From assembly GCF_017976235.1 (NCBI RefSeq), contig NZ_JACVHC010000001.1:558001-622000 (forward strand): a DNA stretch of 64,000 nucleotides, in the 5' to 3' direction. The stretch is from Pseudomonas anatoliensis (GTDB lineage: Bacteria; Pseudomonadota; Gammaproteobacteria; Pseudomonadales; Pseudomonadaceae). The notes under the pieces are model-generated. The model was not told where the DNA came from. It searched no databases and saw nothing but the letters and a program-made list of their open reading frames with translations. Made by a program: the position numbers and the translations under genes. Below are positions 26,113 through 36,554 of the stretch, piece by piece. Position 1 is the first letter of the stretch. Each line of letters begins with the position of its first letter.

Positions 26113-26211
26113 TGTAGGAGCTGCCGAAGGCTCGGGCCGCGATCGGACGATCTTTTGATGTTGTTTTTCTAAAGACAAGATCAAAAGATCGCAGCCTTCG
26201 GCAGCTCCTAC
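26113..26211. repeat. REP pair (TGTAGGAGCTGCCGAAGGC family), extended
   Basis: Same family as 8564 but the left unit contains an extra CTCGGGCCGCGATCGGACGA segment, also seen in the half-unit at 35502. Confidence 0.85.
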
Positions 26212-26232
26212 GGGGACTACGTTGTCTGGGGA

Positions 26233-27562
<1,330 letters not shown>

Positions 27563-27620
27563 GGGGTCCGCTCTTTACTGTGGCTGTCCATGCCAGACGG
27601 GCATCAAAACAGCCGAGGGG

Positions 27621-28010
27621 TTAACTGGAGGCCTCCGCGTCGGCTTCGGCAAAGGCTTCACGGGCGAGCCGGAAACTGTCCACGGCCGCCGGGACGCCGC
27701 AATAAATGCCGACTTGAAGCAGAATTTCGCGTATTTGCTCACGACTCAGGCCGTTACGCAAGGCGCCACGCACATGCAGCTTGAGTTCATGCGGGCGGTT
27801 GAGCGCCGAGATCATCGCCAGGTTGATCATGCTGCGCTCCTTGAGCGACAAACCCTCGCGACCCCAGACATGGCCCCAGCAGTATTCGGTGACCATTTCC
27901 TGCAACGGGCGGGTGAAGTCGTCGGCGTTCTCTATTGAGCGTTGCACATAGGCTTCGCCCAATACCTGAGTGCGGATCTTCAGGCCTTTTTCGTACTTTT
28001 CATTGTTCAT
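27621..28010 (-). CDS. carboxymuconolactone decarboxylase (CMD) family protein
   Basis: A 129-residue protein with the CMD fold pattern: YCWGHVWGREGLSLKERSMI and LNRPHELKLHVRGALRNGLSREQIREILLQVGIYCGVPAAVDSF. It resembles the PcaC side of the family and has no AhpD-type CXXC pair. It may decarboxylate or isomerise an intermediate; no such step is known in the trigonelline route, so its role here is open. A perfect AGGAGG precedes two successive ATGs (28013 and 28010); I use the second for better spacing. Confidence 0.85.
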   Translation of the reverse strand: MNNEKYEKGLKIRTQVLGEAYVQRSIENADDFTRPLQEMVTEYCWGHVWGREGLSLKERSMINLAMISALNRPHELKLHVRGALRNGLSREQIREILLQVGIYCGVPAAVDSFRLAREAFAEADAEASS

Positions 28011-28034
28011 CATTCCTCCTCACACACATTCCCC

Positions 28035-28119
28035 TGTAGGAGCTGCCGAAGGCTGCGATCTTTTGATCTTGTCTTTAAAAATCAAAGTCAAAAGATCGCA
28101 GCCTTCGGCAGCTCCTACA
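28035..28119. repeat. REP pair (TGTAGGAGCTGCCGAAGGC family)
   Basis: Inverted units between the second flavin reductase and the CMD gene, inside the operon, in the same relative place as the REP downstream of the first flavin reductase (8564). Confidence 0.87.
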
Positions 28120-28137
28120 GGGGATTGTGTGAATCCG

Positions 28138-28623
28138 TCAGGCCAGGGTCGGCAACGCGCCTAGCTTGCCCTTGTGATAAATCATCGGCGTCACTGGTTG
28201 CTCGGGCAGGATCAGATTTTTCACCGCGCCAACGATGATCGCGTGATCGCCGCCATCGTATTCACGCCACAACTCGCACTCGATGATCGCCGTAGCCTTG
28301 GCCAATATCGGGTTGCCCAGTTCGCTCAAATGCCACTCGATGTCTTTGGCCTTGTCCTTGCCTTTGCCGGCAAAGGCGTAGGCCTCGGCAGTCTGCTCGG
28401 CTGAGAGCAAATGAATGGCGAAGCGCTTGCTGTCGCGCAAGATCGGGTAGGTGTCGGAAGCGTAGTTGGGGCAGAACAGCACCAATGCCGGGTCAATCGA
28501 CAGTGCGCTGAAGGCGCTCGCGGTGATGCCGACGATGCCGCCGTCCGGGTCGAGGGCGGTGACCACCGTGACGCCGGACGGAAACGAGCTCATCACGTCT
28601 TTATATATGCCGGGTTCGATCAT
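28138..28623 (-). CDS. flavin reductase family protein, paralogue of 8706-9191
   Basis: A 161-residue split-barrel flavin reductase with SFPSGVTVVTA, GITASAFSALSIDPALVLFC and GGDHAIIVGAV. It is the same length as, and about three-quarters identical by eye to, the reductase at 8706, so the two arose by duplication of the gene. It lies 12 bases after the aldehyde dehydrogenase gene, within the operon. Either reductase could supply the LLM oxygenase, or this one serves a second flavin-dependent step. Confidence 0.87.
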   Translation of the reverse strand: MIEPGIYKDVMSSFPSGVTVVTALDPDGGIVGITASAFSALSIDPALVLFCPNYASDTYPILRDSKRFAIHLLSAEQTAEAYAFAGKGKDKAKDIEWHLSELGNPILAKATAIIECELWREYDGGDHAIIVGAVKNLILPEQPVTPMIYHKGKLGALPTLA

Positions 28624-28635
28624 GTCGCAGGTCTC

Positions 28636-30117
28636 CTAGCGCATCACAAACGGATCAGGCATTGGTGCCTGAGAAAGGTTGATCCACACCGTTTTCAGTT
28701 CGGTGTAGGCCAGCACCGAATCGATGCCGCTTTCGCGTCCATAGCCACTGTTCTTGAAGCCGCCAATCGGCGCCATGGCCGACACCGCGCGGTAGGTGTT
28801 GACCCAGATAATCCCCGACCGCACATCCCGAGCGAGGCGATGGGCGCGGCCCAGGTCACGGGTCCAGATACCGGCGGCGAGGCCAAACTGTGAATCGTTG
28901 GCGATGGCCAGCGCTTCGGTTTCATCTTTAAAGCGAATGACCGAGGCGACAGGGCCGAAAACCTCTTCCTGCATGATCTTCATCGAATTGCTGTCGCACT
29001 CGAACAGCGTCGGCTCGTAGAACCAGCCGTCACCAAGCCCCGTCGGGCGCTTGCCACCGGTACGCAAAACTGCACCTTCGGCGATCGCATCAGCCACCAG
29101 ACCTTCAACCACCGCCAGCTGCTGCGCGGTTGCCATCGGGCCCATTTCACTGCTGTCTTCCTGCGGGTTGCCGATGCGAATGCGCTGGGCGCGCTCGACC
29201 AGTCGACTGACGAACTCGTCGTAGATTTCGTCCTGCACCAACAGCCGCGAGCCGGACACACAACTCTGACCGGATGCCGCGTAAATCCCGGCAATCGCGC
29301 CGTTGATCGCGCTGTCGAGATCGGCGTCGGCGAAGATGATGTTCGGCGATTTGCCGCCGAGTTCCAGCGACAACTTGGCGAAGTTCTCGGCACTGCTGCG
29401 CACCACGTGCCGTGCTGTGGCCGCGCCGCCTGTGAAGGCGATCTTGCGGATCAGTGGATGGCGGGTGAGGGCGGCGCCGGTGCTCGGGCCGTAACCGGTG
29501 ACGACGTTGACCACGCCTGGCGGAATCCCGGCTTCGAGGGCCAGGCGCGCCAGCTCAAGAATGGTCGCAGAAGCATGTTCCGATGGCTTGATCACAATCG
29601 TGTTGCCGGCGGCGAGGGCCGGGGCGAGTTTGATCGCGGTCAGATAGAGCGGGCTGTTCCACGGAATGATCGCGGCGACCACACCCATGGCTTCGTGCAC
29701 CGTGTAGGCGAACAGATCCGGCTTATCCAGCGGCAAGGTGCCGCCTTCGAGCTTGTCGGCAAGCCCTGCGGTGTAGTGGAAAAATTCTGGTAGATAACTG
29801 ACCTGACCACGGGTTTCGCGGATCAGTTTGCCGTTGTCGCGGCTTTCCAGTTGCGCCAGTTGTTCCTTGTTCTCAGCGATCAAGTCACCGAGACGACGCA
29901 GCAGTTTGCCGCGCGCAGTGGCGGTCAGACCACGCCACGCCGGGCTGTCGAAAGCGTTTTGCGCCGATTGCACGGCGCGTTCGACGTCAGCTTCACCAGC
30001 GTCGGGCAATTCGGCCCAGGCTTGGGCCGTGGCCGGGTTGAGGCTTTCGAAAGTCTTGCCGGAGAGGGCGTCGACCCATTCTCCGCCGATGCACATCTGG
30101 AAGCGTGCGAGCGTCAT
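28636..30117 (-). CDS. aldehyde dehydrogenase, candidate TgnC-like
   Basis: A 493-residue NAD(P)-dependent aldehyde dehydrogenase. Catalytic Cys is in ASGQSCVSGSRL (about residue 285) and Glu in SLELGGKSPNI; PWNSPLYL and GFKNSGYGRE are further family motifs. In the trigonelline route an enzyme of this family (TgnC) oxidises the ring-cleavage hydroxybutyrolactone to a methylene-succinate; the neighbouring alpha/beta-hydrolase would then act. The start overlaps the hydrolase gene's stop by four bases (ATGA at 30114-30117). Family is certain, substrate inferred from context. Confidence 0.87.
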   Translation of the reverse strand: MTLARFQMCIGGEWVDALSGKTFESLNPATAQAWAELPDAGEADVERAVQSAQNAFDSPAWRGLTATARGKLLRRLGDLIAENKEQLAQLESRDNGKLIRETRGQVSYLPEFFHYTAGLADKLEGGTLPLDKPDLFAYTVHEAMGVVAAIIPWNSPLYLTAIKLAPALAAGNTIVIKPSEHASATILELARLALEAGIPPGVVNVVTGYGPSTGAALTRHPLIRKIAFTGGAATARHVVRSSAENFAKLSLELGGKSPNIIFADADLDSAINGAIAGIYAASGQSCVSGSRLLVQDEIYDEFVSRLVERAQRIRIGNPQEDSSEMGPMATAQQLAVVEGLVADAIAEGAVLRTGGKRPTGLGDGWFYEPTLFECDSNSMKIMQEEVFGPVASVIRFKDETEALAIANDSQFGLAAGIWTRDLGRAHRLARDVRSGIIWVNTYRAVSAMAPIGGFKNSGYGRESGIDSVLAYTELKTVWINLSQAPMPDPFVMR

Positions 30118-30947
30118 GCAACGATCCCCTTTATTTGATTTTGTCGGGAGTGTGCGAATTCGAGAAATTCCAGCAATGCCTGGTTGACCAGACGCGGCGA
30201 CTCTACGGGCATCATATGCCGTTGCTCGGGCAACACGGCAACCTTGGCGCCGGGGATGCGCAGGGCCAGTTGCTCGGCCATTTCCGGGGTCGAGCCCGGA
30301 TCGAGCTCACCGGTGGCGATCAGCGTCGGCGCCTGAATGCTGCCCAGGTCTTCGGCGCGATACATGTCTTGGGTGGCGAACAGCTCGTAAGTGGTCAGGT
30401 AACCCTGCGGATCGTTGTTCGCCAGGGTCTGACGCAACGCGGCGATCTGCGCCGGATTCGCTGCCTGATATTCTCGGCTGAACCAGCGTGAAAGCGCCGC
30501 TTCGGCATTGGCATCAGGGCCGTGTTCGGCCGCCTGAGCGGTGCGTTCGATGACGCCATTACGCTGCTCTTCGCTGCGATTGAACACACTGTTAAGCACC
30601 ACCAGGCTTTGCAGACGCTGCGGGTAATGCAGGGCAAACGCCCGCGCCACCAGACCGCCCATGGAGAAGCCGATCACCGCTGCCTCAGGCAAGTTCAAGT
30701 GATCGAGCAGCTCCAGCAACTGATCGGCATAACCGAGCAGGTTGGTGCCGCTGGCCGGTCGTGGGCTGGCACCGTGGCCGAGCATGTCGTAGGCGATCAC
30801 CTGATATTGGCTGGCGAGGCCGACAATCTGGCCGCCCCACATTTCTTTGTTCAGGCCCACGCCGTGGATCAAAACCACGGGCTGGCCTTGGCCGGTCGCC
30901 AGGTAACTGGTGCCAGCCGGGGTGAGTTCAGCGGTGAGCCGAATCAT
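30114..30947 (-). CDS. alpha/beta-hydrolase, candidate TgnD-like amide hydrolase
   Basis: A 277-residue alpha/beta-hydrolase: HGVGLNKEMWGG oxyanion region, nucleophile elbow GFSMGG (about residue 95), acid in ATGELDPGSTPEM, histidine in PEQRHMMPVESP. Hydrolysis and decarboxylation of N-acylaminomethylene-succinates to succinate semialdehyde is done by enzymes of this fold in vitamin B6 and trigonelline breakdown, which is why I link it to that step. I use the ATG at 30947 with AGGAGC upstream; the longer frame overlaps the previous gene. Translationally coupled to the aldehyde dehydrogenase. Confidence 0.85.
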   Translation of the reverse strand: MIRLTAELTPAGTSYLATGQGQPVVLIHGVGLNKEMWGGQIVGLASQYQVIAYDMLGHGASPRPASGTNLLGYADQLLELLDHLNLPEAAVIGFSMGGLVARAFALHYPQRLQSLVVLNSVFNRSEEQRNGVIERTAQAAEHGPDANAEAALSRWFSREYQAANPAQIAALRQTLANNDPQGYLTTYELFATQDMYRAEDLGSIQAPTLIATGELDPGSTPEMAEQLALRIPGAKVAVLPEQRHMMPVESPRLVNQALLEFLEFAHSRQNQIKGIVA

Positions 30948-30978
30948 GGAGCGCTCCTGCTTGCCTTTTTTATTGTGA

Positions 30979-31569
30979 TTACTGGGCTTTTTCGGCGGCC
31001 AGTTCTTCCAGATCGATGTAGCGGTTACCGATGCGCGGGTGCAGGCGACCACCGTCGGCGCAACCCAGCACGACGACGATTTCGTCGGCGCGCGGCGCGT
31101 CTTCGATCTGCATTTCCAGGGTGATGTAGTGCGAACGCTGGCCTTCGTCGTCTTTGTGCATCATCGGGATTTGAATCGAGGTACCCGGGCCGCCGCGCTT
31201 GTTGGTGAAGCTCAGGTAGCTCTTTGCGTTGACCGCTTCGCGGTAGTGGTTGCCGAAGCGCAGGGTGTGGATCACGGCGGAGGCGTGCTCGATCTCGCCA
31301 TCAGCGCCGACGACAGCGGCTTTGCCGTAGGCCTCGATTTTTTCTGCGCCGCCAATGATCCCCACCAGTCGCTCAACCATCAGCGCGCCGAGGTCGGAGC
31401 AGTTGGCGCGGATCTGCGGCTTGAGGTCTTCAACAAAGCCGTTGCCCACCCAAGGGTTTTTCATCACCACGGCGAGACCAACCATGGTCACTGGCTTGTC
31501 GGTGGCTTTGCCGCCTTCGATGAAGGTTTCTTCGACATAGCTGACGATCTTGCGAATTTCGAAACTCAT
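30979..31569 (-). CDS. DUF1185 ('amino acid synthesis') family protein
   Basis: A 196-residue protein matching the DUF1185/AA_synth family: SFEIRKIVSYVEETFIEGG, AVVMKNPWVGNGFVEDL, GKAAVVGADGEIEHASAVIHT and LGCADGGRLHPRIGNR. The biochemical role is unknown; members sit in catabolic clusters of Bordetella, Burkholderia and pseudomonads. It is the first gene of the minus-strand operon, with operator site 5 located 42 bases upstream. I use the ATG at 31569, which has GGAGC before it. Candidate for an unassigned step of the pathway. Confidence 0.83.
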   Translation of the reverse strand: MSFEIRKIVSYVEETFIEGGKATDKPVTMVGLAVVMKNPWVGNGFVEDLKPQIRANCSDLGALMVERLVGIIGGAEKIEAYGKAAVVGADGEIEHASAVIHTLRFGNHYREAVNAKSYLSFTNKRGGPGTSIQIPMMHKDDEGQRSHYITLEMQIEDAPRADEIVVVLGCADGGRLHPRIGNRYIDLEELAAEKAQ

Positions 31570-31610
31570 GAGCTGCTCCGGTGGGGGATTCAAAGTGTCT
31601 GTCCGTCTGA

Positions 31611-31626
31611 TGGTATACCATAATAC
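31611..31626 (-). promoter_or_regulatory. GntR-type operator, site 5
   Basis: TGGTATACCATAATAC, identical over 16 bases to site 4, lies 42 bases before the DUF1185 start, at the head of the operon that includes the GntR gene. The rest of the 448-base gap 31570-32017 holds a REP pair and the promoter region of the YCF48-like gene. Confidence 0.68.
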
Positions 31627-31726
31627 CTATCGCGCAAGTCCCCCTTGCGAGTTTTGCGTCATCCATCCGGCGAATGGCGGTGCATTCAGCCGCCGTCGCA
31701 ATCCATCGGAGCGGAGGCGATTTATA

Positions 31727-31811
31727 TGTAGGAGCTGCGGCACGCTGCGATCTTTTGATCCTGTTTTTAAACATCAGGATCAAAAGATCGCAGCGTGCCG
31801 CAGCTCCTACA
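31727..31811. repeat. REP pair (TGTAGGAGCTGC family)
   Basis: TGTAGGAGCTGCGGCACGC and its inverted copy, with GATCTTTTGATC inner arms. Confidence 0.88.
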
Positions 31812-32017
31812 GGGGTTGTGTCGTTCCCCGGCGGTTAACAAAAGATAACGTGGCGCCGATTGTCAGACGTTTCCAAAGCCCGATAGGATGAGCCAGCTAC
31901 CGAAGGGGCTCTGGATTGCGGGTTTCAGGACTATGCTTCTGACCAGCGATCGCTCGAACACCCTTGCGGCGCCCTTGAAGGCCAAATGGCCTAACAATAA
32001 TAAATAGGGGAAGGTCT

Positions 32018-33061
32018 ATGAGTCGTTGCCGCCCGCCGGCGTTACGCAACACCGCGTTGCTGGCCACAGCACTCTCGATGCTGGGCTTTGCCATGTTGTC
32101 GGCACCTGTGATTGCCGCCCAGGCTCCAGCCGATGTGGTTTATGCCACCGAATCAGCCAAAGCCGCGAAAAGCCTCATTCTTGATGTTGTCCACGCCGGC
32201 GCCCGGTTGGTGGCGGTCGGGGATCGCGGGCACATTCTCTATTCCGATGACCAGGGCAAGACCTGGACTCAGGCCAAGGTGCCGAGCCGGCAGTTGCTGA
32301 CGGCCGTGTATTTTGTCGACGACAAGCACGGCTGGGCGGTCGGCCATGACGCGCAAATCCTCGCCAGCGAGGACGGCGGCCTGACCTGGACCAAACAATT
32401 CGAAGACCTCAAACGTGAATCGCCGCTGCTCGACGTCTGGTTCAAGGACGCCAGCAGCGGCTTTGCCGTGGGCGCTTACGGCGCGCTGCTGGAAACCACC
32501 GATGGCGGTAAAAACTGGGAAGACGTCAGTGACCGCCTCGACAACGAAGACCAGTTCCACCTCAACGCCATCGCTGCTGTGAAAGACGCCGGGCTGTTCA
32601 TCGTCGGCGAATCGGGCAGCATGTTCCGCTCCGCCGACGAGGGCCAGACCTGGGAAAAACTCGAAGGCCCATACGAAGGCTCGCTGTTCGGCGTGATCGG
32701 CACGGCTCAACCGCAGACGCTGCTGGCTTACGGCTTGCGGGGCAACCTCTACCGCTCCAGCGATTTCGGCAGCAACTGGGAACAGGTCGAGCTGAAAGCC
32801 GCGCGCGGATCACTGGAATTCGGCCTTTCCGGCGCGACCTTGCTTGAAGACGGCTCAATCGTCATCGTCGGCAACGGCGGCTCGGTGATCAGCAGCAGCG
32901 ACAACGGCGAAACCTTCAGCGTATTCAACCGCGCGGATCGCATATCCCTGTCGTCGGTCACCGCCGCCGGCAACGGCAACCTGATTCTGACCGGGCAGGG
33001 TGGCGTCCATACCACGCTGCCGAACGGCGCCGAGATCAATAATAAGAAGGCGGGGCTATGA
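32018..33061 (+). CDS. YCF48-like beta-propeller protein, exported
   Basis: A 347-residue protein with an N-terminal signal (hydrophobic stretch NTALLATALSMLGFAMLSAP, cut near IAAQA). The body has repeated blades of YCF48/BNR type: LYSDDQGKTWTQ, LASEDGGLTWTK, LLETTDGGKNWED, MFRSADEGQTWEK, LYRSSDFGSNWEQ, VISSSDNGETFS. It is coupled to the RND transporter gene by a four-base overlap (ATGA at 33058-33061), so it is probably a periplasmic partner of that transporter. AGGGGAAGG precedes the ATG. Confidence 0.88.
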   Translation: MSRCRPPALRNTALLATALSMLGFAMLSAPVIAAQAPADVVYATESAKAAKSLILDVVHAGARLVAVGDRGHILYSDDQGKTWTQAKVPSRQLLTAVYFVDDKHGWAVGHDAQILASEDGGLTWTKQFEDLKRESPLLDVWFKDASSGFAVGAYGALLETTDGGKNWEDVSDRLDNEDQFHLNAIAAVKDAGLFIVGESGSMFRSADEGQTWEKLEGPYEGSLFGVIGTAQPQTLLAYGLRGNLYRSSDFGSNWEQVELKAARGSLEFGLSGATLLEDGSIVIVGNGGSVISSSDNGETFSVFNRADRISLSSVTAAGNGNLILTGQGGVHTTLPNGAEINNKKAGL

Positions 33062-35442
33062 CTTCCTTGAACACACATAACCAAGAAAAGGCGACGGTCC
33101 TCGAACGCCTGATTTTCAACAACCGCCCGGCTGTGATCCTGATCTGCCTGGTGGTGAGCATTTTCCTGTTCTGGCAGGCCACGCTGATCCGGCCGTCCAC
33201 CAGTTTCGAAAAAATGATCCCGCTGCAGCATCCGTTCATCGAGAAGATGATGGAGCACCGCAACGATCTGGCGAACCTGGGCAACACCGTGCGGATTTCG
33301 GTGGAAGCTACCGATGGCGACATCTTCTCCAAGGAGTACATGGAGACCCTGCGCCAGATCAACGACGAGGTGTTCTACATTTCCGGCGTTGACCGCTCCG
33401 GGCTGAAGTCGCTGTGGAGCCCGAGCGTGCGCTGGACCGAAGTGACCGAGGAGGGTTTCGCCGGCGGTGAGGTGATTCCGCAGAGCTACAACGGCTCGCA
33501 GGACAGCCTCGATCTGCTGCGCAACAACGTGCTCAAGTCCGGTCAGGTCGGGCGTCTGGTGGCCAACGACTTCAAGTCGAGCATCGTCGACATCCCGCTG
33601 CTGGAGTCCTACCCGGACCCGCAGGACCAGGGCAAGTTGCTGGCGCTGGATTACCGCAAGTTCTCCCATGAGCTGGAAGACAAGATCCGCAACAAGTTCG
33701 AAGCACAGAACCCGAACATCAAGATCCACATCGTCGGTTTCGCCAAGAAGGTCGGCGACCTGATTGACGGTCTGGTGATGGTGGTGCTGTTCTTCGGCAT
33801 CGCCTTCGTGATCACCCTGATTCTGCTGCTGTGGTTCACCAACTGCGTGCGCAGCACCATCGCGGTATTGAGCACGACGCTGGTGGCGGTGGTCTGGCAA
33901 CTCGGCTTGATGCACTTCTTCGGCTTCGGACTCGATCCGTATTCGATGCTGGTGCCGTTCCTGATTTTCGCCATCGGCATCTCTCATGGCGTGCAGAAGA
34001 TCAACGGTATCGCTCTGCAATCCAGTGAGGCGGACAACGCGCTTACGGCTGCACGACGCACCTTCCGGCAACTGTTCCTGCCGGGGATGATCGCGATTCT
34101 CGCGGATGCGGTGGGCTTCATCACGCTGCTGATCATCGACATCGGTGTTATCCGCGAACTGGCCATCGGTGCGTCCATCGGTGTGGCGGTGATCGTGTTT
34201 ACCAACCTGATCCTGTTGCCGGTCGCCATCTCCTATGTCGGCATCAGTAAACGCGCTATCGCCAAGAGCAAGAAGGACGCGAACCGCGAACATCCGTTCT
34301 GGCGCCTGCTGTCGAACTTTGCCAGCCCGAAAGTTGCACCGATCTCCGTCGCTCTGGCGCTGGTCGCCTTCGGTGGGGGCCTCTGGTACAGCCAGAACCT
34401 GAAAATCGGCGACCTCGACCAAGGCGCGCCGGAGTTGCGTCCTGATTCGCGCTACAACAAGGACAACAACTTCATCATCAGCAACTATTCGACCAGTTCC
34501 GACGTGCTGGTGGTGATGGTCAAGACCAAGGCTGAAGGCTGCTCACGCATTGAAGCCATGGCGCCGATCGATGAGCTGATGTGGAAGATGCAGAACACTG
34601 AGGGCGTGCAGTCGGCGATCTCGTTGGTGACTGTGTCCAAGCAGATGATCAAAGGCATGAACGAGGGCAACCTGAAATGGGAAACCCTGTCGCGCAACCC
34701 GGACGTGCTGAACAACTCGATTGCCCGTGCTGATGGTTTGTACAACAACAGCTGCTCGCTGGCGCCGGTGCTGGTGTTCCTCAACGACCACAAGGCGGAA
34801 ACCCTTGATCGTGCGGTGCATGCGGTGCAGGAATTCGCCAAGGACAACAACAAGGACGGCCTGGAATTCATCCTTGCGGCGGGTAACGCCGGCATCGAAG
34901 CGGCCACCAACGAAGTCATCAAACAGGCTGAGCTGACCATCCTGATCCTGGTGTACATCTGCGTGGCGGTGATGTGCATGATCACCTTCCGTTCATGGGC
35001 GGCGACCTTGTGTATCGTGCTGCCGCTGGTGCTGACTTCGGTACTCGGCAACGCGCTGATGGCGTTCATGGGCATCGGTGTAAAAGTGGCGACGTTGCCG
35101 GTGGTGGCGCTGGGCGTGGGTATCGGCGTCGACTACGGGATCTACATCTACAGCCGCCTGGAAAGTTTCCTGCGTGCCGGTCTGCCGTTGCAGGAAGCCT
35201 ATTACCAGACCCTGAAATCCACCGGTAAAGCGGTGCTGTTCACCGGTCTGTGCCTGGCCATCGGCGTGTGCACCTGGATCTTCTCGGCGATCAAGTTCCA
35301 GGCCGACATGGGCCTGATGCTGACCTTTATGCTGCTGTGGAACATGTTCGGTGCGCTGTGGCTGCTGCCGGCACTGGCGAAGTTCCTGATCAAGCCAGAG
35401 AAACTGGCGGGGCAGAAGGGCAATTCGCTGTTTGCACATTGA
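33058..35442 (+). CDS. RND superfamily (MMPL-type) transporter
   Basis: A 794-residue membrane protein with the RND/MMPL plan: one N-terminal segment, a large periplasmic domain (about 45-235), a sterol-sensing-like bundle of helices (about 238-440), a second periplasmic domain, and a final bundle (about 625-785). The conserved GVGIGVDYGIYIYSR motif is present in the second half. Such pseudomonad pairs with YCF48-like proteins often sit near DUF1302/DUF1329 genes and are thought to move hydrophobic compounds; those genes are absent here. Ends at a good terminator. Confidence 0.88.
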   Translation: MTSLNTHNQEKATVLERLIFNNRPAVILICLVVSIFLFWQATLIRPSTSFEKMIPLQHPFIEKMMEHRNDLANLGNTVRISVEATDGDIFSKEYMETLRQINDEVFYISGVDRSGLKSLWSPSVRWTEVTEEGFAGGEVIPQSYNGSQDSLDLLRNNVLKSGQVGRLVANDFKSSIVDIPLLESYPDPQDQGKLLALDYRKFSHELEDKIRNKFEAQNPNIKIHIVGFAKKVGDLIDGLVMVVLFFGIAFVITLILLLWFTNCVRSTIAVLSTTLVAVVWQLGLMHFFGFGLDPYSMLVPFLIFAIGISHGVQKINGIALQSSEADNALTAARRTFRQLFLPGMIAILADAVGFITLLIIDIGVIRELAIGASIGVAVIVFTNLILLPVAISYVGISKRAIAKSKKDANREHPFWRLLSNFASPKVAPISVALALVAFGGGLWYSQNLKIGDLDQGAPELRPDSRYNKDNNFIISNYSTSSDVLVVMVKTKAEGCSRIEAMAPIDELMWKMQNTEGVQSAISLVTVSKQMIKGMNEGNLKWETLSRNPDVLNNSIARADGLYNNSCSLAPVLVFLNDHKAETLDRAVHAVQEFAKDNNKDGLEFILAAGNAGIEAATNEVIKQAELTILILVYICVAVMCMITFRSWAATLCIVLPLVLTSVLGNALMAFMGIGVKVATLPVVALGVGIGVDYGIYIYSRLESFLRAGLPLQEAYYQTLKSTGKAVLFTGLCLAIGVCTWIFSAIKFQADMGLMLTFMLLWNMFGALWLLPALAKFLIKPEKLAGQKGNSLFAH

Positions 35443-35462
35443 TCTGAAGGGCTGAAACGACA

Positions 35463-35493
35463 AAGCCGCAACCTTAGGGTTGCGGCTTTTTTT
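35463..35493 (+). terminator. rho-independent terminator after the RND gene
   Basis: AAGCCGCAACC pairs with GGTTGCGGCTT around a short loop and is followed by a run of T. Confidence 0.88.
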
Positions 35494-35501
35494 GTGGATC
35501 A

Positions 35502-35641
35502 AGATCAAAAGATCGTCCGATCGCGGCCCGAGCCTTCGGCAGCTCCTACATGGGTTTCATTCAGGTTAGATGCCCCATGCATCGTTGAACTGCGGATGCA
35601 CTCAGCCCCTGTAGGAGCTGCCGAAGGCTGCGATCTTTTGA
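35502..35641. repeat. REP pair (TGTAGGAGCTGCCGAAGGC family), arms outward
   Basis: A right-hand unit (35502-35550, with the extra TCCGATCGCGGCCC segment) and a left-hand unit (35610-35641) about 60 bases apart, in the reverse order to most pairs in the window. Confidence 0.8.
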
Positions 35642-35648
35642 CTTTGCT

Positions 35649-36368
35649 TCAAGAAAGCTCAGCCCCCAACACAACACTCAACGCACTGCGCGCATCATCC
35701 AGCTGCACCAACGTTGCATGCCGAGCACCCAGCGCATCGCGATTTTCAATGGCCGTCAAAATCGCCTTGTGCCTCGGCAGCGCCAGTTCATGCAGATTCG
35801 GCCGCTGATTCGAATGTTTCAACGCCTCGGCAATCGCCACCGACAACATGTTGCACAGGTTCGCCAACAAATCATTGTGCGTCGCATCGGCAATGCGGCT
35901 ATGAAAATCCAGGTCCGGTTGCAGCAGTGCTTCCGGCGTCGGCGCCGCTTCCATGCGTTGGTAGGCTTCGCCGATGGCGGCAATGTCGGCATCGGTCGCA
36001 TGCTGGGCGGCGAGGGCGGCAGCGGCCGGTTCGATGATGCTGCGCACGCTGGTCAGCACATTGAAAAACTCATTCTGCGGGCTGCTTTGCATCAGCCAGT
36101 GCAGCACGTCCGGGTCGAGCATGTGCCATTCGCGGCGCGCCTTGACCACCGTGCCGACGCGCGGCTTCGAATACACCAGACCTTTGGCCACCAACACCCG
36201 CGTGGCTTCGCGCAACACTGGCCGGCTGACCGCGTACTCCTCGCACAACAAGGCTTCGGCGGGCAGTTTGTCATCGGGCAAAAAGCGTCCGGAGACGATC
36301 TGCTTGCCCAGTTCCTGGACAATGCGCGAGTGCATGCTTTTGCGGTCGGAAGGTTTACGGTAATCCAT
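35649..36368 (-). CDS. GntR-family regulator (FCD subfamily) of the pentonate cluster
   Basis: A 239-residue FadR-type regulator: winged helix (about 10-80; LPDDKLPAEALLCEEYAVSRPVLREATRVLVAKGLV) and FCD domain (about 100-225, with the metal-binding type DLDFHSRIADATHN). It resembles galactonate-type (DgoR) regulators. It sits beside the dehydratase gene and most likely controls the pentonate genes through the palindromes at 38313 and 38388. Confidence 0.87.
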   Translation of the reverse strand: MDYRKPSDRKSMHSRIVQELGKQIVSGRFLPDDKLPAEALLCEEYAVSRPVLREATRVLVAKGLVYSKPRVGTVVKARREWHMLDPDVLHWLMQSSPQNEFFNVLTSVRSIIEPAAAALAAQHATDADIAAIGEAYQRMEAAPTPEALLQPDLDFHSRIADATHNDLLANLCNMLSVAIAEALKHSNQRPNLHELALPRHKAILTAIENRDALGARHATLVQLDDARSALSVVLGAELS

Positions 36369-36451
36369 GGGGAGCGGCGCGATCCTGAGCGATGGAGATG
36401 CCGCGCATCATAACAGGCACCGGGCATTCTTGATGTGGATGCAAAACCGAA

Positions 36452-36541
36452 TGTAGGAGTGAGCCTGCTCGCGATCGCGGTGTGACAGTCAATAGAGGTG
36501 TCAACTGACAGATTGCTATCGCGAGCAGGCTCACTCCTACA
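36452..36541. repeat. REP pair (TGTAGGAGTGAGCCTGCTCGCG family)
   Basis: Inverted units between the GntR gene and the 3' end of the dehydratase gene. Confidence 0.88.
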
Positions 36542-36554
36542 GGGGTTTGTGCTG

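Noticed and set aside
32749..34422. 557-codon open frame on the minus strand
   Set aside because: Antisense to the YCF48-like and RND genes; product is His/Gln/Arg-rich, typical of a shadow frame.
35463..35493. REP element
   Set aside because: It is a simple GC-rich hairpin with a T-run right after the RND gene, so a terminator; it shares no sequence with the REP families.
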